Assembly (NCBI GenBank): GCA_905250125.1
Contig: CAJNOL010000979.1
Location: forward strand, 25,350 to 89,349
Direction of reading: 5' to 3'
Source: Rotaria sordida
Taxonomy: Eukaryota; Rotifera; Eurotatoria; Philodinida; Philodinidae
DNA: 64,000 bases
Every line of letters starts with the position of its first letter. The stretch's first letter is position 1. Below are positions 1 through 14,132 of this stretch, in pieces. The position numbers and the translations under genes are program-made. Under the pieces are notes generated by a model. The model ran no database searches, was not told the origin of the DNA, and was given only the letters and a program-made list of their open reading frames with translations.

Positions 1-2190
1 AAGTAATGTTCATCGAGACTCAATTTATTTGGCCCTCGACTGACAGGATAGAAATATGCATATAAGTGCATCCAGATATAAACTTCCATTAAGTAAAGTA
101 ATAGATAATTAAAAGAGAAGACTTAGCATACGATTAGTGATTCGTTTTACAAAAGCAATGTTTTTTCCTCATATAAAATTTAGTTTTAACGTTCATAAAT
201 AAAAGTTGATTTTAAATATGCTACACTTTTCTTATGAAGTTCAGTTTATATATGAAATTGAATTAGTTTTTCTACAGAAATTTTATTAAAGCGTTTTATC
301 GATGCACTATGATAACTCAATTCGCTAGTGTTCTTAAATATAGATCTTAAAATTCTTTTTATCATACATTGATTTATATCGAATTAGTGTATATCTATAA
401 ATGATGTGTTGTGATAAATAGAAGCATATCGATTTCAGAGATTTTATGCTTGAGGTTCGAATATTTTAAATAAAAAACTGGAAACTGAAAACCTTTCAGT
501 TTTTTATTATTGATATTATTCTACGTCTTCGTCTCCATGTTTGGAATAAAGCATATCTTATATATATATACAACACAGAAATCAATACAATCATTTACAA
601 TTAGTTTATATTAGCAGTATTTGTAATCGCAAAAAACAGTAATTCAAATAATGTAATTCTAGTTTATCATAATGATATGTTCAGATTCATTTTCTAACTA
701 TTATTGATTATTATGTGACATCCTCATGTACGTACCATTGAATAATCAATCGGACTATACAATAATATAAGAATAACGATGATCATTTTTAAAGGCATTT
801 TAGATCGAATAAGCACCCTTGTAAACCACAATAACTAGTCATATATTGGTGTGTTACATGATTCAGTATTACGATCGCATTTCACCGTTTATAATAACGA
901 GAAATACGGTAATTTTCGAAGTTCATATAAGACTTTCGTTTTACTCAGCATCTCGCCGTATGCGGTCGTATTTTTCCATATATGATTCGGAAAAATACAG
1001 TTGTAATACTGAGTCATATAATTCAGCAAAATACTATTCTATACAGTGAAACACGGAGTCTATACGGATTTCGTATTCATAGTCTTGAGATAATACTTGT
1101 CGCTTAATTTCAATTGTAATGGATAGGTGGTCTTTTTCTTATCCTATGCAGTCATTCGTACCACAGTTATCATATGATAATCTGTACCACAGATACTATA
1201 CAGTGATTTGGATCATAACTACCATATGATGACTATGCTATAGATAGGCAGACAGACATATGTGAATTTCTATTTTCTAGATACTATCCTTTTAGTCTAA
1301 CAAAAATGAATCATTTTCTATTATATAATAAATTCTTATTTTCTAAGTATAATTTAACTTTGCATTTGTCAGGGTTCTTTTTTCATTGTCATATTATTTT
1401 GGAAAAAGAAATACATTTTTCGGTTATAATTTTTATTTGGATCATATGTTCTCATAACATCATCGTCAATAAAATAAAATTTTATATGTTGAATATATGG
1501 CTTTTGCTTTATGATACTTTTCACTTAAAACTATTCAAACGTTTATTATTGAGAAATATTCAATTAGTATCTCGATAATCTTCAATGAAAAAAGCGTGAC
1601 AGTTTACTATTGTTATTCTGTATACATATTCTTCGAATTAAATATTGGAAGTCTTTTCCTGAAAAACCTAATATAAACTAAATTCAATGTTACAATGTCA
1701 CATATTGTTGTTGAAGAAATCTTCATCACACAAAATTAAAATAAGTGCATCTAAAATTTACAATAATCAATTCATGAAAAAAAGCAATGATATTGACAAT
1801 TTTTTTTTGTTCTCCAGTTCATGTTTCATAGTGATATACCATATAGGAAAAATTCAGTTGTTTATCATCTCAGTCTTGTTTCCCTATCAATATTAAGAAC
1901 GAACTGAATAATAAGAGTCAATAATAGTGGTCATTGTGCTTTTATCTATTTATCGTTTTAAATTGTAGATACAGTTATTCTAACTTTGTTTCAAGGAGTT
2001 TTCTTCAACAACGAAACGTTACATTGTAAAATTTAATTATTTTATAATAAACCTATCAGGAAGAGATATCAAACATGACAAGCGAATGGTTTTTTTTTCT
2101 TTTATATATATTAATACTAAATGAAATGCCCCCAATAAAAATAAAAATAAAAAATATCGTAATATCTTAACAGTTACATCTTGTCATATT
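1..2190. other. AT-rich intergenic stretch, no gene recognised
   Basis: The open frames here (up to 90 codons, around 846-1049, 1306-1578 and 1687-1896) have biased AT-rich composition, no domain and no splice context, so I treat them as chance. The only structure seen is one member of a diverged repeat pair near 1510-1655, whose partner lies near 5900-6045. Confidence 0.6.
1512..1655 (+). repeat. Diverged dispersed repeat, copy 1
   Basis: About 140 bp aligns by eye in the same orientation with 5900-6045. Shared blocks include ATTCAAAC.TTTATTATT, AGAAATATTC and TATTCTGTATA, with roughly 70-75% identity and small indels. No coding capacity or termini were recognised, so it may be a remnant of an old transposon or of a local duplication. 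Confidence 0.55.
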
Positions 2191-4504
2191 TTAAAGATTA
2201 TCTGGATCTAGTTTACTAAAAATACGTCCAGTAGTCTGTTTACTAGATGATTTTGATTGTTGTAGCTGTGGTAAGAGTATTGGTAATTCTGATATAGTAT
2301 GTGCAGCTGTCGATTCTTCAACAGATTCATTCGATGGATCCAGTTCAGATTCCGTTGTGCTTGGATCATACGATTCATCACTATCATTGCGATCTAACAA
2401 TGATTCACTACTCCTATTTCGATGGTGTTGATAAAGATAAACAAGACACGAGATCAATAAAATAATGCCAATTATAGAAAGTAGAAATATAATATATTTA
2501 ATATAAGATGATGATTCTTTAGTTGGAGAAAGAGTATTTAAAGGTATCATAGATGTTGTCGATGTACTAGTTTTCGATGTTTTAGAGCTTTTTGAGCTTT
2601 TTTTCGATGTTGTATTATTGTTTACATTTATATAAGATGTTGTACCTGTATCAAAAAGTGTTGTCGACATTGTTTCGAAGATAGTATCCGAAATATGATC
2701 AGCAGTTGTAGTTGTAATAATTGACGAAGGAATTTCGCTACTTTGTATAGATGTAGTTATAATTGATGTACTACTTTCGATTGATGATGTAAGAATGTCA
2801 CTAATAATAGTTGTGGTTAGTGTTGGACTATGACTACTAGTTGATAAAACTGTGGTATCGAATTCTGTAAAAGTATTAGGTGATGATGCAGTACTAATCG
2901 TAAACAATGTTGTTATATCACTACTACGGAATGAAGTTGTATCCGGAGTGGTACTGATCTTTGTCATAGTAGTTGTTGATATTGTAGTACTAACCATTGA
3001 GAATGTTGTTGTTTCTGTAGTGGTAAATGAAGTTGTATCTTCGGTGGTATCAACTTCTGTCATAGTAGTTGCTGATATTGTAGTACTAACTGTTAAGAAT
3101 GTTGTTGTTTCGCTAGTGGTGAATGAAGTTGTACTTTTGGTGGTATCGGTTTTCGTAACAGTAGTTGTTGATATTGTAGTACTGACTGTTGAGAATGTCG
3201 TTGTCTTATCAGTACTGAATGAAGTTATATCCTTCATGCTATCGAATAAAGACGTTGGCTTCAAGGAAGACATTGTAGTAGTCTTTTATATATGAAAGAA
3301 AGATGTAGGTAATTCATTATTTATTGATAGAATTAAGGGAATTCGATCAAGTCTATTTAAATAGAAAATTTATGAATATCAAAAGTCAGAATTAATCAGA
3401 TATAATATTGATTACTCAGAACTTTTAGATTTTAATGAATAATATGTAAAGACAACTAGACAACATTGCATTAATGTTCTATTAATAGATTTACTACAAA
3501 CTCATTCTAACATCAATGATTTTCTAGACCAAAACATTTTTTGGTCAAAAACCATCAATAATCATACAATTAACTTCTAAGAAAAAACCTTAATCATCTG
3601 AAGAATTTCGTAGAATGTTTCATGAACATTATTTGCTATATAGCGAAAGATAAAATATTGATTAGCTCTCTCTCTCTCTCACAAACAGTATTCAGAAATC
3701 TTTTGATATGTAAAATATGATAAAAAAAAACCTTACCGATATAGTGATAGTGGTTGTTAATAATTTATCATTATAATAGTATCCATTTTTTGTTTGCCAA
3801 TGAGATGGAGCATAAGATGGATTTGTGAAAAAATTGTCTAATAGATTCCAATCAACTTCTTTTGATATTGTTTTTAACTGAGGATCATAATAACATAACT
3901 TTCTCACTGTCAATGTAGCATTCACCATACATGTTTTATTTCTTACAAGTTCACTTTGATTGAACATAAATCGACAAATCACTGGTTGAGTGTTAAATTT
4001 TGTATACATAGTATGTATTTCATTAGATGTAGATGAAAAACTTATTGAACTTAGATTAATAAATATTTGAGAATCAACACATTTAGCTTTGAATGAATAT
4101 TGATGATAAGTATTATTAACTATGCCAGTCAAATCAGGTAATGAATGTGATGAAAGTATGCTTGATTCACATGGATTTTTTATCATTCCTTTTTTCATCT
4201 TTGTATAATTCAACATAAGATAAGGATTTAATATCATATCACTCTCAAAACAAGCAACATAAACCTGAGTTTCTTCGATTAAATGAGGAGGATTAGTTTC
4301 AAATAATTCAGTCTGATTTGGACATGATATATTCCATTTAGAAACACTATGCCAATTAGTAAAAATGAGATATTCATGTGTAGAACATTTAATTACATTA
4401 GGTTCTGTTACAAATAAAAATTTTAGTTTCATTAATGAAGCTGTATGAAAAGAGAAAATATAGATAACATAAATAAATAGAACATAAAGATATTTAGAAA
4501 TCAT
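2191..4504 (-). CDS. Mucin-like single-pass membrane protein
   Basis: Two exons are proposed: 3737-4504 (256 codons) and 2191-3282, joined at a GTAAGG donor and an AAAAG acceptor in phase 0, giving about 619 aa. The start is the ATG at 4504, with a splice-acceptor-like AG 7 nt upstream. The first exon encodes a hydrophobic signal sequence and a Cys-containing ectodomain with several N-x-S/T sites. The second encodes a Ser/Thr-rich stalk with about four 32-residue repeats, a transmembrane helix (IIFLLSIIGIILLISCLVYL) and an acidic, Ser-rich cytoplasmic tail of about 90 residues. The composition says an O-glycosylated surface protein. I do not recognise the ectodomain, so no ligand or function is assigned. 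The 454-nt intron is longer than most here, and the two exons could instead be separate genes. Confidence 0.6.
2870..3253 (-). repeat. 96-bp coding tandem repeat (mucin stalk)
   Basis: About four copies of a 96-bp unit encode the 32-aa Thr/Ser-rich repeats of the mucin-like protein. The motif AATGTTGTTGT (+ strand) recurs near 2906, 3002 and 3098, with a variant near 3194. The copies have diverged by substitutions, which keeps the reading frame. The antisense frame over the same repeats is open and Val-rich but is only a shadow. Confidence 0.8.
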
Positions 4505-4512
4505 TTTCAAAC

Positions 4513-6973
4513 TTAAAGGACAAGAATCAATAATGTATATATGCGCGAAAAAGGATTTGTTTTTTTTTTATTATCAAAAAGTATTTCATCTCTCATGAGA
4601 AATAATTCATATGATAATGAAATGTTATTTTGATTAGGAAACTGTTTGAACATCTATGATGATAAATCGATTATGTTTGAAACTCTTCAGAAAAATAGCA
4701 TAACTATATACTTCATTTGCTTATCTTCTAAATACAATTGAAGTAAATACATGAATCAAATACTGTGGAAGATCACACTAAATAATCAACGCAATATAGA
4801 AAAGTTCCAAAATAAAAGTCGAATGGATTGATGTAGAGAAAGACATAACTATTTATGTACACAGGAATAGAAATTCGATCGAAAGTAATTGAGTATTTAT
4901 CTTTCTCATATGATGACAGTTTGGAAGTCTTTGTAGTTGTCTTTTTTGGTATCATAACTTGTCCCAATATTTATATATTAAAGCAAAAACTATCAAGAGA
5001 ATACTTCTTATACAGTAAATCATTTCAATGGAGATATTCGATTGATAGTATGAAGAATTGGATAGAAATACAGTATAGTTAAACGTATTCATACATGAAT
5101 TAATGAACACAAGTACAATGTACTAAATAATAGCTGTAGCAGAGCAGAATATCATGGAATATGAGGAAAGTCAAGTCTCAGAATTATGATCTCATGATAA
5201 AGCTCAAGAAAATTCATAGACAAATTGAGCGATAGACCGTCGAGCTAACACATACGTGTTAAAATACGATGCACAGTATTAATTGATAAAATCGAGAAGA
5301 TGAAAGCATTAGTCAACATGAAACTCGATTGATCGTGGTCAAAGGAAAGTTCATATTTTTCAAAGTTCTTTAAATGAAAGCAGAAAAGGTAGTGAATAAA
5401 TTGAAGAGCATCAAATGATTGTAATATCACCGGAGTTCACGCTTACGAACAACAAAATAAAGAATAAAAACTAAATAGTAGAGAAGAGAAATGTTTAATG
5501 TTTTTTAAAATGATGTCTTTCATTAAACGAGTTGTTAAGCTTTCTATGACGATAGACGAAGATATCAATGTGTCGTTCATTGATTAATGTTGTTCTCTTG
5601 CGATTGTGTACATTTTAAAAGACATTATTGTCTATGCTATCGAATAAATCTATTACTCAAAAAGTGAAAGCAACGGATTAATGAATTTGAACACAGAAAG
5701 CTTACAAAAAATAAATGCATTGCTATTTTTAGTGAGAGTCGTAAAAATGATGTCAAAACATTCTCTACTGACGCCGTAAGTTTGTCTAGAATCATTCATA
5801 AATGGTCCATTGTGAAAACAAACAGTACATAATAGCAGGCTTCCATAGGGCTCAAATTGATTCATCTATTGTCGTGTTAGAAAGTATAAACAAAATTTGA
5901 TGATGTTTATCACTGAAAGTTATTCAAACATTTATTATTAAGAAATATTCGATTATAATGCAGGTAATCGTCGATGAAAAATGGTTGATAGTTGGCTATT
6001 CCTATTCTGTATATGCACTCGTCGCAATACATATTTGAAGATAAGCACAATTAGAAAGATTCATTATACGAAAATGCTGATACTCAATTTCTGAGTTATT
6101 CTTAGTATTAAAAAAACGATTGTCAGATAATATTAAAGTTCAATCCTGTAGGTTCGAAAAAAAACTAAACGTCTAACTAGAGACAACATAAATCCATAGT
6201 ATTCTATGAAAAACGAAAAATATATCAATATATAACAGATGCATTCACATTTTTATTTCAATATTGAATATTGATGTCACTTTGCAAAGTAGAGAAAATT
6301 TTAATTATGTATGAAAATATGAACAAATTCCTACTACATGTAGATATTTCCTGTAGACAATTCATAACCTTCTAATTAAGTCAAAGTGAAAACTCTAATA
6401 TAGTAGATCGACAAAAAAAGAAACATGTGAAACACAATAGTTTATTATGTTCGAAGAGTCTCTTTCTAGTAAACATGCACGAAAATATCTTCTTTTGTTA
6501 TCAGTGTGCATTCAAATAAACATAATAGGACGTCTCTGGCAACATAGTATTATCTCATTTCAAAGTTTTGTCTTTCATAAAAATGAGAATGTGTGTATTT
6601 TGGATTATTACTCTTACTTGCTCCAATGAAAACAGATATGCTAATGAACCTATAGTTGTTGATACAAACTATGGTGATGTGGTTGGGCTATGAAATAGAT
6701 TTGACTTGTGTTTTCTATGACTAAAAGGTAATATTAAAATGAATCAATATGTGAATTAATTGTATGACCAAGAGTAACTACTGCAAATGAAAAATATATT
6801 TACTTTCAAGATTACAGATATAAGCCGATGCATTGGTTGGCAGCGAGCGAAATTTTTCGATGAGTTTTTTAAAAAAAATTTTGCTTAATTTCGAGAAATT
6901 TCGAAATAAAAAAAAAGAAGAAGAAATGATGGTAGAATACTTATTTATTAATAATCAAAAATCAAAAAATCAT
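4513..6973. other. Intergenic stretch without a recognised gene
   Basis: There are several open frames of 60-75 codons (for example 5245-5430 and 5653-5865, minus strand) but no domain, signal peptide or splice pattern. The second copy of the dispersed repeat lies at about 5900-6045. Nothing else is recognised. Confidence 0.55.
5900..6045 (+). repeat. Diverged dispersed repeat, copy 2
   Basis: This is the same-orientation partner of the repeat at 1512-1655. The match runs over about 140 bp from TTATTCAAACATTTATTATT through CTATTCTGTATATG, with scattered substitutions. Its origin is unknown. Confidence 0.55.
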
Positions 6974-8830
<1,857 letters not shown>

Positions 8831-8836
8831 TGTTCT

Positions 8837-9289
8837 AATGCAAAAATAAAAAGAATAATAAAGATATGTAAAACAAAAAAAAGATATCTGGAAGTATATA
8901 TAATCTGTGGTATTTTTTTTTCTTTTCTGTACTCATAATGAAATGATAAGAGAAATGTAGTTTATCACAAATAAAAAAGTAGAACAACTTTATCACAATT
9001 TCATTTCGAAAGTGGTAAAAAAAACAAGGAGAATCATTGTTTGTCTAAAGAATTCTTATCACATATTATAATCAAAGTGTAGAATTAAAATTCGAAAAAA
9101 AGTGTTAATATCAATTTAATGATAAAAAATACTTAAAATTTTCTTTTTGTGGAACACAATCTAAAAGAAGTGTTGAAGTATAAGAGTAAAAATCTAGAAG
9201 GATGAATACTTCTACCTTGCAATATAGGATGTTGCTTAGTAGCAGATGCAATAGCTTGATATTTTCCCTACAATTAATACTAGCTGTAG
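8837..9289. other. Upstream region of the carboxylesterase, no gene
   Basis: AT-rich and non-coding. It contains the presumed promoter of the carboxylesterase and perhaps the 3' tail of the SINE-like element that ends nearby. No TATA or other element could be assigned with confidence. Confidence 0.5.
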
Positions 9290-9479
9290 CTCTGAACAGA
9301 AGGCCAGCCTAGTGCACGGGTATGTCACAACGTAGTCAGCTTGCTACCAGATGGATGATCGGAAACAAACGGCCGTTAGTGACTTGCCCAAGATCGTTTC
9401 ATAGCTAATGGTACCAAGATTTGAACACAGTATCTTGTGGATGTGTGCCAAATTACGTAACCACTCAATTAGGGCGGCC
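9290..9479 (-). mobile_element. tRNA-derived SINE with CORE-like central domain
   Basis: On the minus strand, from 9479 to about 9411, the sequence reads like a degenerate tRNA head. A box-A-like block (AATTGAGTGGTTA) near 9458-9471 is followed about 40 nt later by a box-B-like block (GTGTTCAAATCTTGG) near 9413-9427. The expected T-loop core GTTCAAATC is intact but the anticodon stem is imperfect, so this is not a working tRNA. Directly after the head, about 9409-9355, comes TTAGCT, then CTTGGGCAAGTCACT, then GTTTCC. This is the order and spacing I recall for the conserved domain of CORE-SINEs such as mammalian MIR. The segment is visibly richer in G+C than its surroundings. The 3' end was not defined, and no target-site duplication was identified. 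Confidence 0.55.
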
Positions 9480-9853
9480 AAAAATTTAGATCCCCACAGA
9501 CTGAGACAGACTTTGTTGATATACGGTCTCGTTATTATATATGAACTACTTTATTATTACATTGATGAAGGATTAAGTAAAACGATAATGAAGAAATGTG
9601 TCTCAAAATAGATAGAATAAATTAATCACCCGTGATTAGCAACAGCAGCTACATTGTGTTTTACATTTTGATTCTGCAAGGATTGTACTAACAGCATTTG
9701 TTTTTAGTCAACAAAATCCTAATTAATAGAAAATAAATTTTCATTGAAAGCGCGTATAGTTTTAACTTGGAAAGTAATTTTTAACTAATTCTTTCTTTTT
9801 TTTACCGAATGTCGTTGTATTAACAATAATAAATAAATCTCAATCGAAATCCG

Positions 9854-10571
9854 ATGAGTGAGAAAGATACTATTCATTTTCTATCAAACATTTTATCACG
9901 ACGTTTTTTTGTTCGTAAACGAAATATAATTGATTCATTATCATATCCTTCAATTTCGATCGCAATAATGACAGAAAAATCAATATTATCATCAAATCAA
10001 AATTGTTGTGGAAACGACGAAAAAAAAGTTCAAGTTTCATCAGTTAGAAAGAGTAATCCTCGTCAAACTAAAGACAATATCGTTTCTACACCAAATGAAT
10101 TTATTATCGAAATACCCAAACAAACAAAACCTTTAGAAGTTGTATCAAATGAAAAACTACCATTATACTATGAAATTATAAGTAATGCATGGCCATTATC
10201 AAGTGAACATGTTGAAAATTTGATTATTAGTAATAAGAGATGTCAATTTTCTAATGAAGCAATATCTATAAAACCTATTACAGCAGGTATGTTTATTTAT
10301 AATTTCTATTTGTTCTCTATATTTGATAATATTTAATGAATGAAATTTTTTTTAAATATGCTTTCGATCAATGTTATCTTTTTTTTTTCTTTTTCAAGTG
10401 CCTGGTATAGGCAAAAAATATGGTCAATTATTAGCTGATCATGGATTTATATATGCTAGACAATTACTTGGATATTATATGATGTTAAAAGATAGTGAAA
10501 TGTTTCGTAAATGGCTTGAATATAAATTCAATATTCCAAGATTTCGAGCAGCTGAAAGTAAGAAAATATAA
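9854..10571 (+). CDS. BAF (BANF1)-like protein with N-terminal extension
   Basis: Two exons, 9854-10286 and 10399-10571, joined G|TG across a 112-nt intron with a strong pyrimidine tract; 201 aa. The last ~60 residues resemble barrier-to-autointegration factor, the small DNA- and LEM-domain-binding protein of the nuclear envelope. The helix-hairpin-helix GIGKKYGQLLADHGF is followed by a segment like the BAF helix, LGYYMMLKDSEMFRKWLEY. Residues 1-140 have no counterpart in the usual ~89-aa BAF and show no domain. The C-terminal Cys/Trp-containing segment of BAF is missing. The frame ends just after AAAGTAAGA, which is itself a good donor, so a further exon may exist, but none was found downstream. 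It could be a diverged paralogue or a damaged copy. Confidence 0.7.
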
Positions 10572-10668
10572 TAAAAAACTCTTGTCATAAGAAATAAAAT
10601 TTCATATGACAGAAATTAAATGTAGAGAGTGATTCACAAGTAATTTTACGATAAAAAATTTCAATATA

Positions 10669-11258
10669 CCCACTCTGTGTTCCACTCTATAGAGTTAATT
10701 CTTTTCCGTAATAGAAAAGATTTCAAAGTTTTCTTTTCCCATAAGAACAACATTTATAAATATTGCTTTGATGTATCATCATTGATTTCAATAATGAACT
10801 TCCATCTTTTATAGTGTTGAAGATAATCCTAAAAGATCCACGTGTACATATATTTTTTTCTTCGACTAGAGCCCATCGAGTCCAAAATTTTCGGACTCAG
10901 ATCCAAACCCAGTCGAGAGAATAATTTCACATTTGATCCGACGGGCTCTATCTTTGATGAATTCATTTGACCATATGTTTCGTTTCGTGATGCGTGATTG
11001 TTTTTCTCTCTCGCCATCGATATAGATATCTGTCTTTTCTTAAGTACAATGAAGTGAAAGCAAGAGTTACTTTGATTTATACATTGACTATCCTTCATGC
11101 TGACCATTTTTATAGAAGTTTTGGAAAAATATACATTGAAATATTAGACTCATCTCTTATGATTTGTAAGATCATAAAGTTCTTATTAAAAAAAAAATTC
11201 TGAAGTCTTCTCTATTACGGAAAAAAGATAAGTCCAATATAGTAGAACAGAGTAGAAA
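10669..11258. mobile_element. Foldback element FB1 (~590 bp)
   Basis: The outer ~180 bp at each end are inverted copies. For example ACTCTGTG..CCACTCTATAG and TTCCGTAATAGA at 10672-10720 match, in reverse complement, TCTATTACGGAA and the segment up to AACAGAGTAG at 11211-11252 (about 75% by eye). The loop (about 10850-11075) is richer in G+C and contains a second, short inverted repeat, AGAGCCCATCGA at 10868-10879 against TCCGACGGGCTCT. A minus-strand frame of 92 codons (10829-11107) crosses the loop. No transposase was recognised, so this is probably a non-autonomous DNA element. Confidence 0.6.
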
Positions 11259-14132
11259 TATTTAAAGTTTTTATAGTAAAGCTACTTATGAATCATCCTG
11301 TATTCTGATGAATTACAAATAAATAAGATTTAAAATGTAAACCGTATATTCTTCTTTTCTTATCTCCGTGAAATAACCGTATGGTGTAAGCATTTTTCTA
11401 AACTCTTCTATTTCGAGATTAAATTTTTTAAAAAAAGCTCTTAGCATAATTCCTGCGGAACTAACATGTGAAACACGATGTAGCTGCTGTTGCTAATTAT
11501 CGGAAAATCATTTTATTCTATGTATTTTTGGAAACATTTCTTCGCCATAGTTTTACTCAATTCTCCAGAAATGCTATAAGTAGACCATATATTAGAACAA
11601 GACGTTATTGATATATTGTCTGCGATCGTATATCAAAAACATCTGTCACAATCTATGGAAGGGAAAATGCAAATTTCTACTATATGCACTTCAACTTTTC
11701 TTTTAGATCGAGCTTCACAAAACTAGCGAATTTAAATATAGAATCTGAAAATATTAAGTATTTTAATTTCTATTTTAGTTACAAGTGCATTAAATGAACT
11801 TATTCGACGAACATTATAATTATTGAATATTTCATCAGTTTATTTGTTTTATATAATGCTTATCAAACATTTATTACATTACTATGAATAATATTTTATG
11901 TACACATATGTAAAAGTTTTGTTCATAAATTGGATATAAAAAAAAACAGATATCTCTATGTTTTAAATAAAAGATAATGGTATAAGGTCAAAATTTATTG
12001 TATTCTTTTTTTTGTTGTTGCTTCTTAAGGATTAATGATTAATATGTTTCAGTTTTTTTTTCTATGTATTTCATAAAGAAAGCGGTATTTGAATTCATCG
12101 AGAGCGATAAATCATGGGAATTCCAGAACATGCATATGAGATAAAAAAAAACACTCATATTTACATTCCGAAAGATGATAAAAATTCAAACAAATACAAA
12201 ACTGAAGCGAAGATAGTTCACAAGAAGTTTTATTGAAAGATTGTTAAGAAGGTACATACAATCATATCCATAAGTTCAACAGTTGAATAGAAAAATAATT
12301 TGTTTTTGATTATCTTTAAATGACTCTGTCGTATATATTAAAACACAAAGATATACGTACATGAATAAGTATTTAATAATGTTCTATGAGAACAACTTTT
12401 CTCAATTTCTGTAAAATTTTTTTTGTTCCCGTTCTCAAAGTCTTCATGAGAATTCCTGCCTCCGATTCCCGCAAGACACTAGTATATTATTGGGTAAAGA
12501 TTAGATTTAGTTCTATTTTTATACTTAAATCTCATTAATATGAGCTTATTTTAAGAATTAAAAGTGTCGAGTATATTAAAATGGTTACTGGCAATGGAAA
12601 TAATTCATTATCCGGTATGTTCAAACATCTTTTTTTCTTGTCAAATTCATTACTATCATAGGAAATTGTCATTAAATAAGATTATATTGTTATTCATACA
12701 GTCAAGATCATCAAATCGATCAAAACACTTATTTGTCTTTGTAAAAATCATAAAAAATTTTTATTTGTCATTATCAAACAATTACATATAATTTCTACTC
12801 TACTACTAAAATACGTGCCACAGTATGACATATTTTGATTATCTTTTGAAGTATAAATAATTATTTCGTGTTTATCTCGTGTTGAAGTTTCTATGCAAAT
12901 CTTTTCTAGACTGAAATTATAATAGAAAAAACTCATAAACACAAATATCAAACGGCATTTTTTATGCATCTTCTACTCAAATACCATCAATAGTGCAACA
13001 GAAGATATGAAGATATCTATTATTAGAGAAAATAAATATAAGCTTATGCTATATTTGTGGTTCAGAAGCACTATAAATAAAAAGCAATGTAATTTTGACA
13101 GATGTCAAATTACATCAAGAGAATATACGGCGTGGGTTAAGTATGTTGTATTTTTAATAAAATCATCATAACCAAATTTAATAACAACCAAGATTTATGA
13201 TGTCAGAGAGAAAAAGAAGTGGGTGAATGTTCCTTTTCAACAATACATAAAATTTTGATTTTCCGACTTTTTTCCATTAATGATTGTCTACCAAAAGCCT
13301 TTACGATAAAAAAAAGAAAAGATTTTCTGCAGTTACTTTCGATAAAAACAATTATTTTTACATCGTTTCCACAATATTTAATCTCCCACAGTTCTGAAAA
13401 CAATCAAATAACTTATTAGCAAAATAAATAGCCATATTAGGCATCTTAGATTTTAATGAATAAAAATAAAAATTTATAGTTTATTATTTTCATCATAAAA
13501 TTTATTTTGTTGTCAAATAACTTAAAGAACTGTGTTATTTAAGCTAATATACAAACTTTTCATTGAATAGACTAAGCGTAGAACTTATTTGCTCTATGTA
13601 TGTATATATACGGTTGTGTCAATATTTATATCTTATAAATCCATCAGATTTGTTGAGATATACATATGGAGGAAAATGTCTAACATAAGAATTTTACAGA
13701 ATCATTAATGAATAATAAACATGCGTTTATGCCTAAGAGTGCATCATAATTAATTGCAACACTAGAATAAACCAACTAAAACGTAGGAAGTTACCAAGAA
13801 ATGTTGCTCTTCTGGAAAGATAATTTATTGAAATTTTTTAATCATATCTTTTAAGAAAGTTAGTGAAACTATAGTTGATGTTGTTTGTTACATATGAGAA
13901 GGATCATATTTTTTATAGAATACGTGTTTTTGTTGTTGTTGTAATCATAAATACAAAATAAATGAATAACAAATCGTTTCTTTTGTTTTTGTTTTTACAT
14001 TTTACAATGACAAAAAACAAAAAAAAACAAAGTTAATGTGTCTATAGTTTAACATCATACTAATTGGATCAAATATTATTTTCCAATAAAATTTTATGAA
14101 TAATAATTTTGAAATATTTTTTTTTCATTTCT
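11259..14132. other. Long AT-rich intergenic region
   Basis: No gene was recognised. Open frames of 66-75 codons (12564-12791, 12748-12969, 13203-13419 on both strands) look like chance. A near-perfect short hairpin sits at 13087-13115. A further coding exon for the BAF-like gene was looked for here and not found. Confidence 0.5.
13087..13115. repeat. Short near-perfect palindrome
   Basis: ATGTAATTTTGACA followed by a 2-nt spacer and TGTCAAATTACAT forms a hairpin with about 13 paired bases and one bulge. It is isolated in AT-rich DNA. It may be chance, a cruciform-prone site or the core of a small element. Confidence 0.5.

Noticed and set aside
2852..3295. 147-codon plus-strand open frame, Val-rich
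   Set aside because: It is exactly antisense to the Thr/Ser repeats of the mucin-like gene; its composition follows from those repeats.
9411..9479. A functional tRNA gene
   Set aside because: The acceptor and anticodon stems do not pair properly and position 33 is not T. Only the internal promoter boxes remain, and it is followed by a SINE-like body.
9408..9611. 67-codon plus-strand frame over the SINE-like segment
   Set aside because: It runs antisense through the tRNA-like head and box motifs and has no domain.
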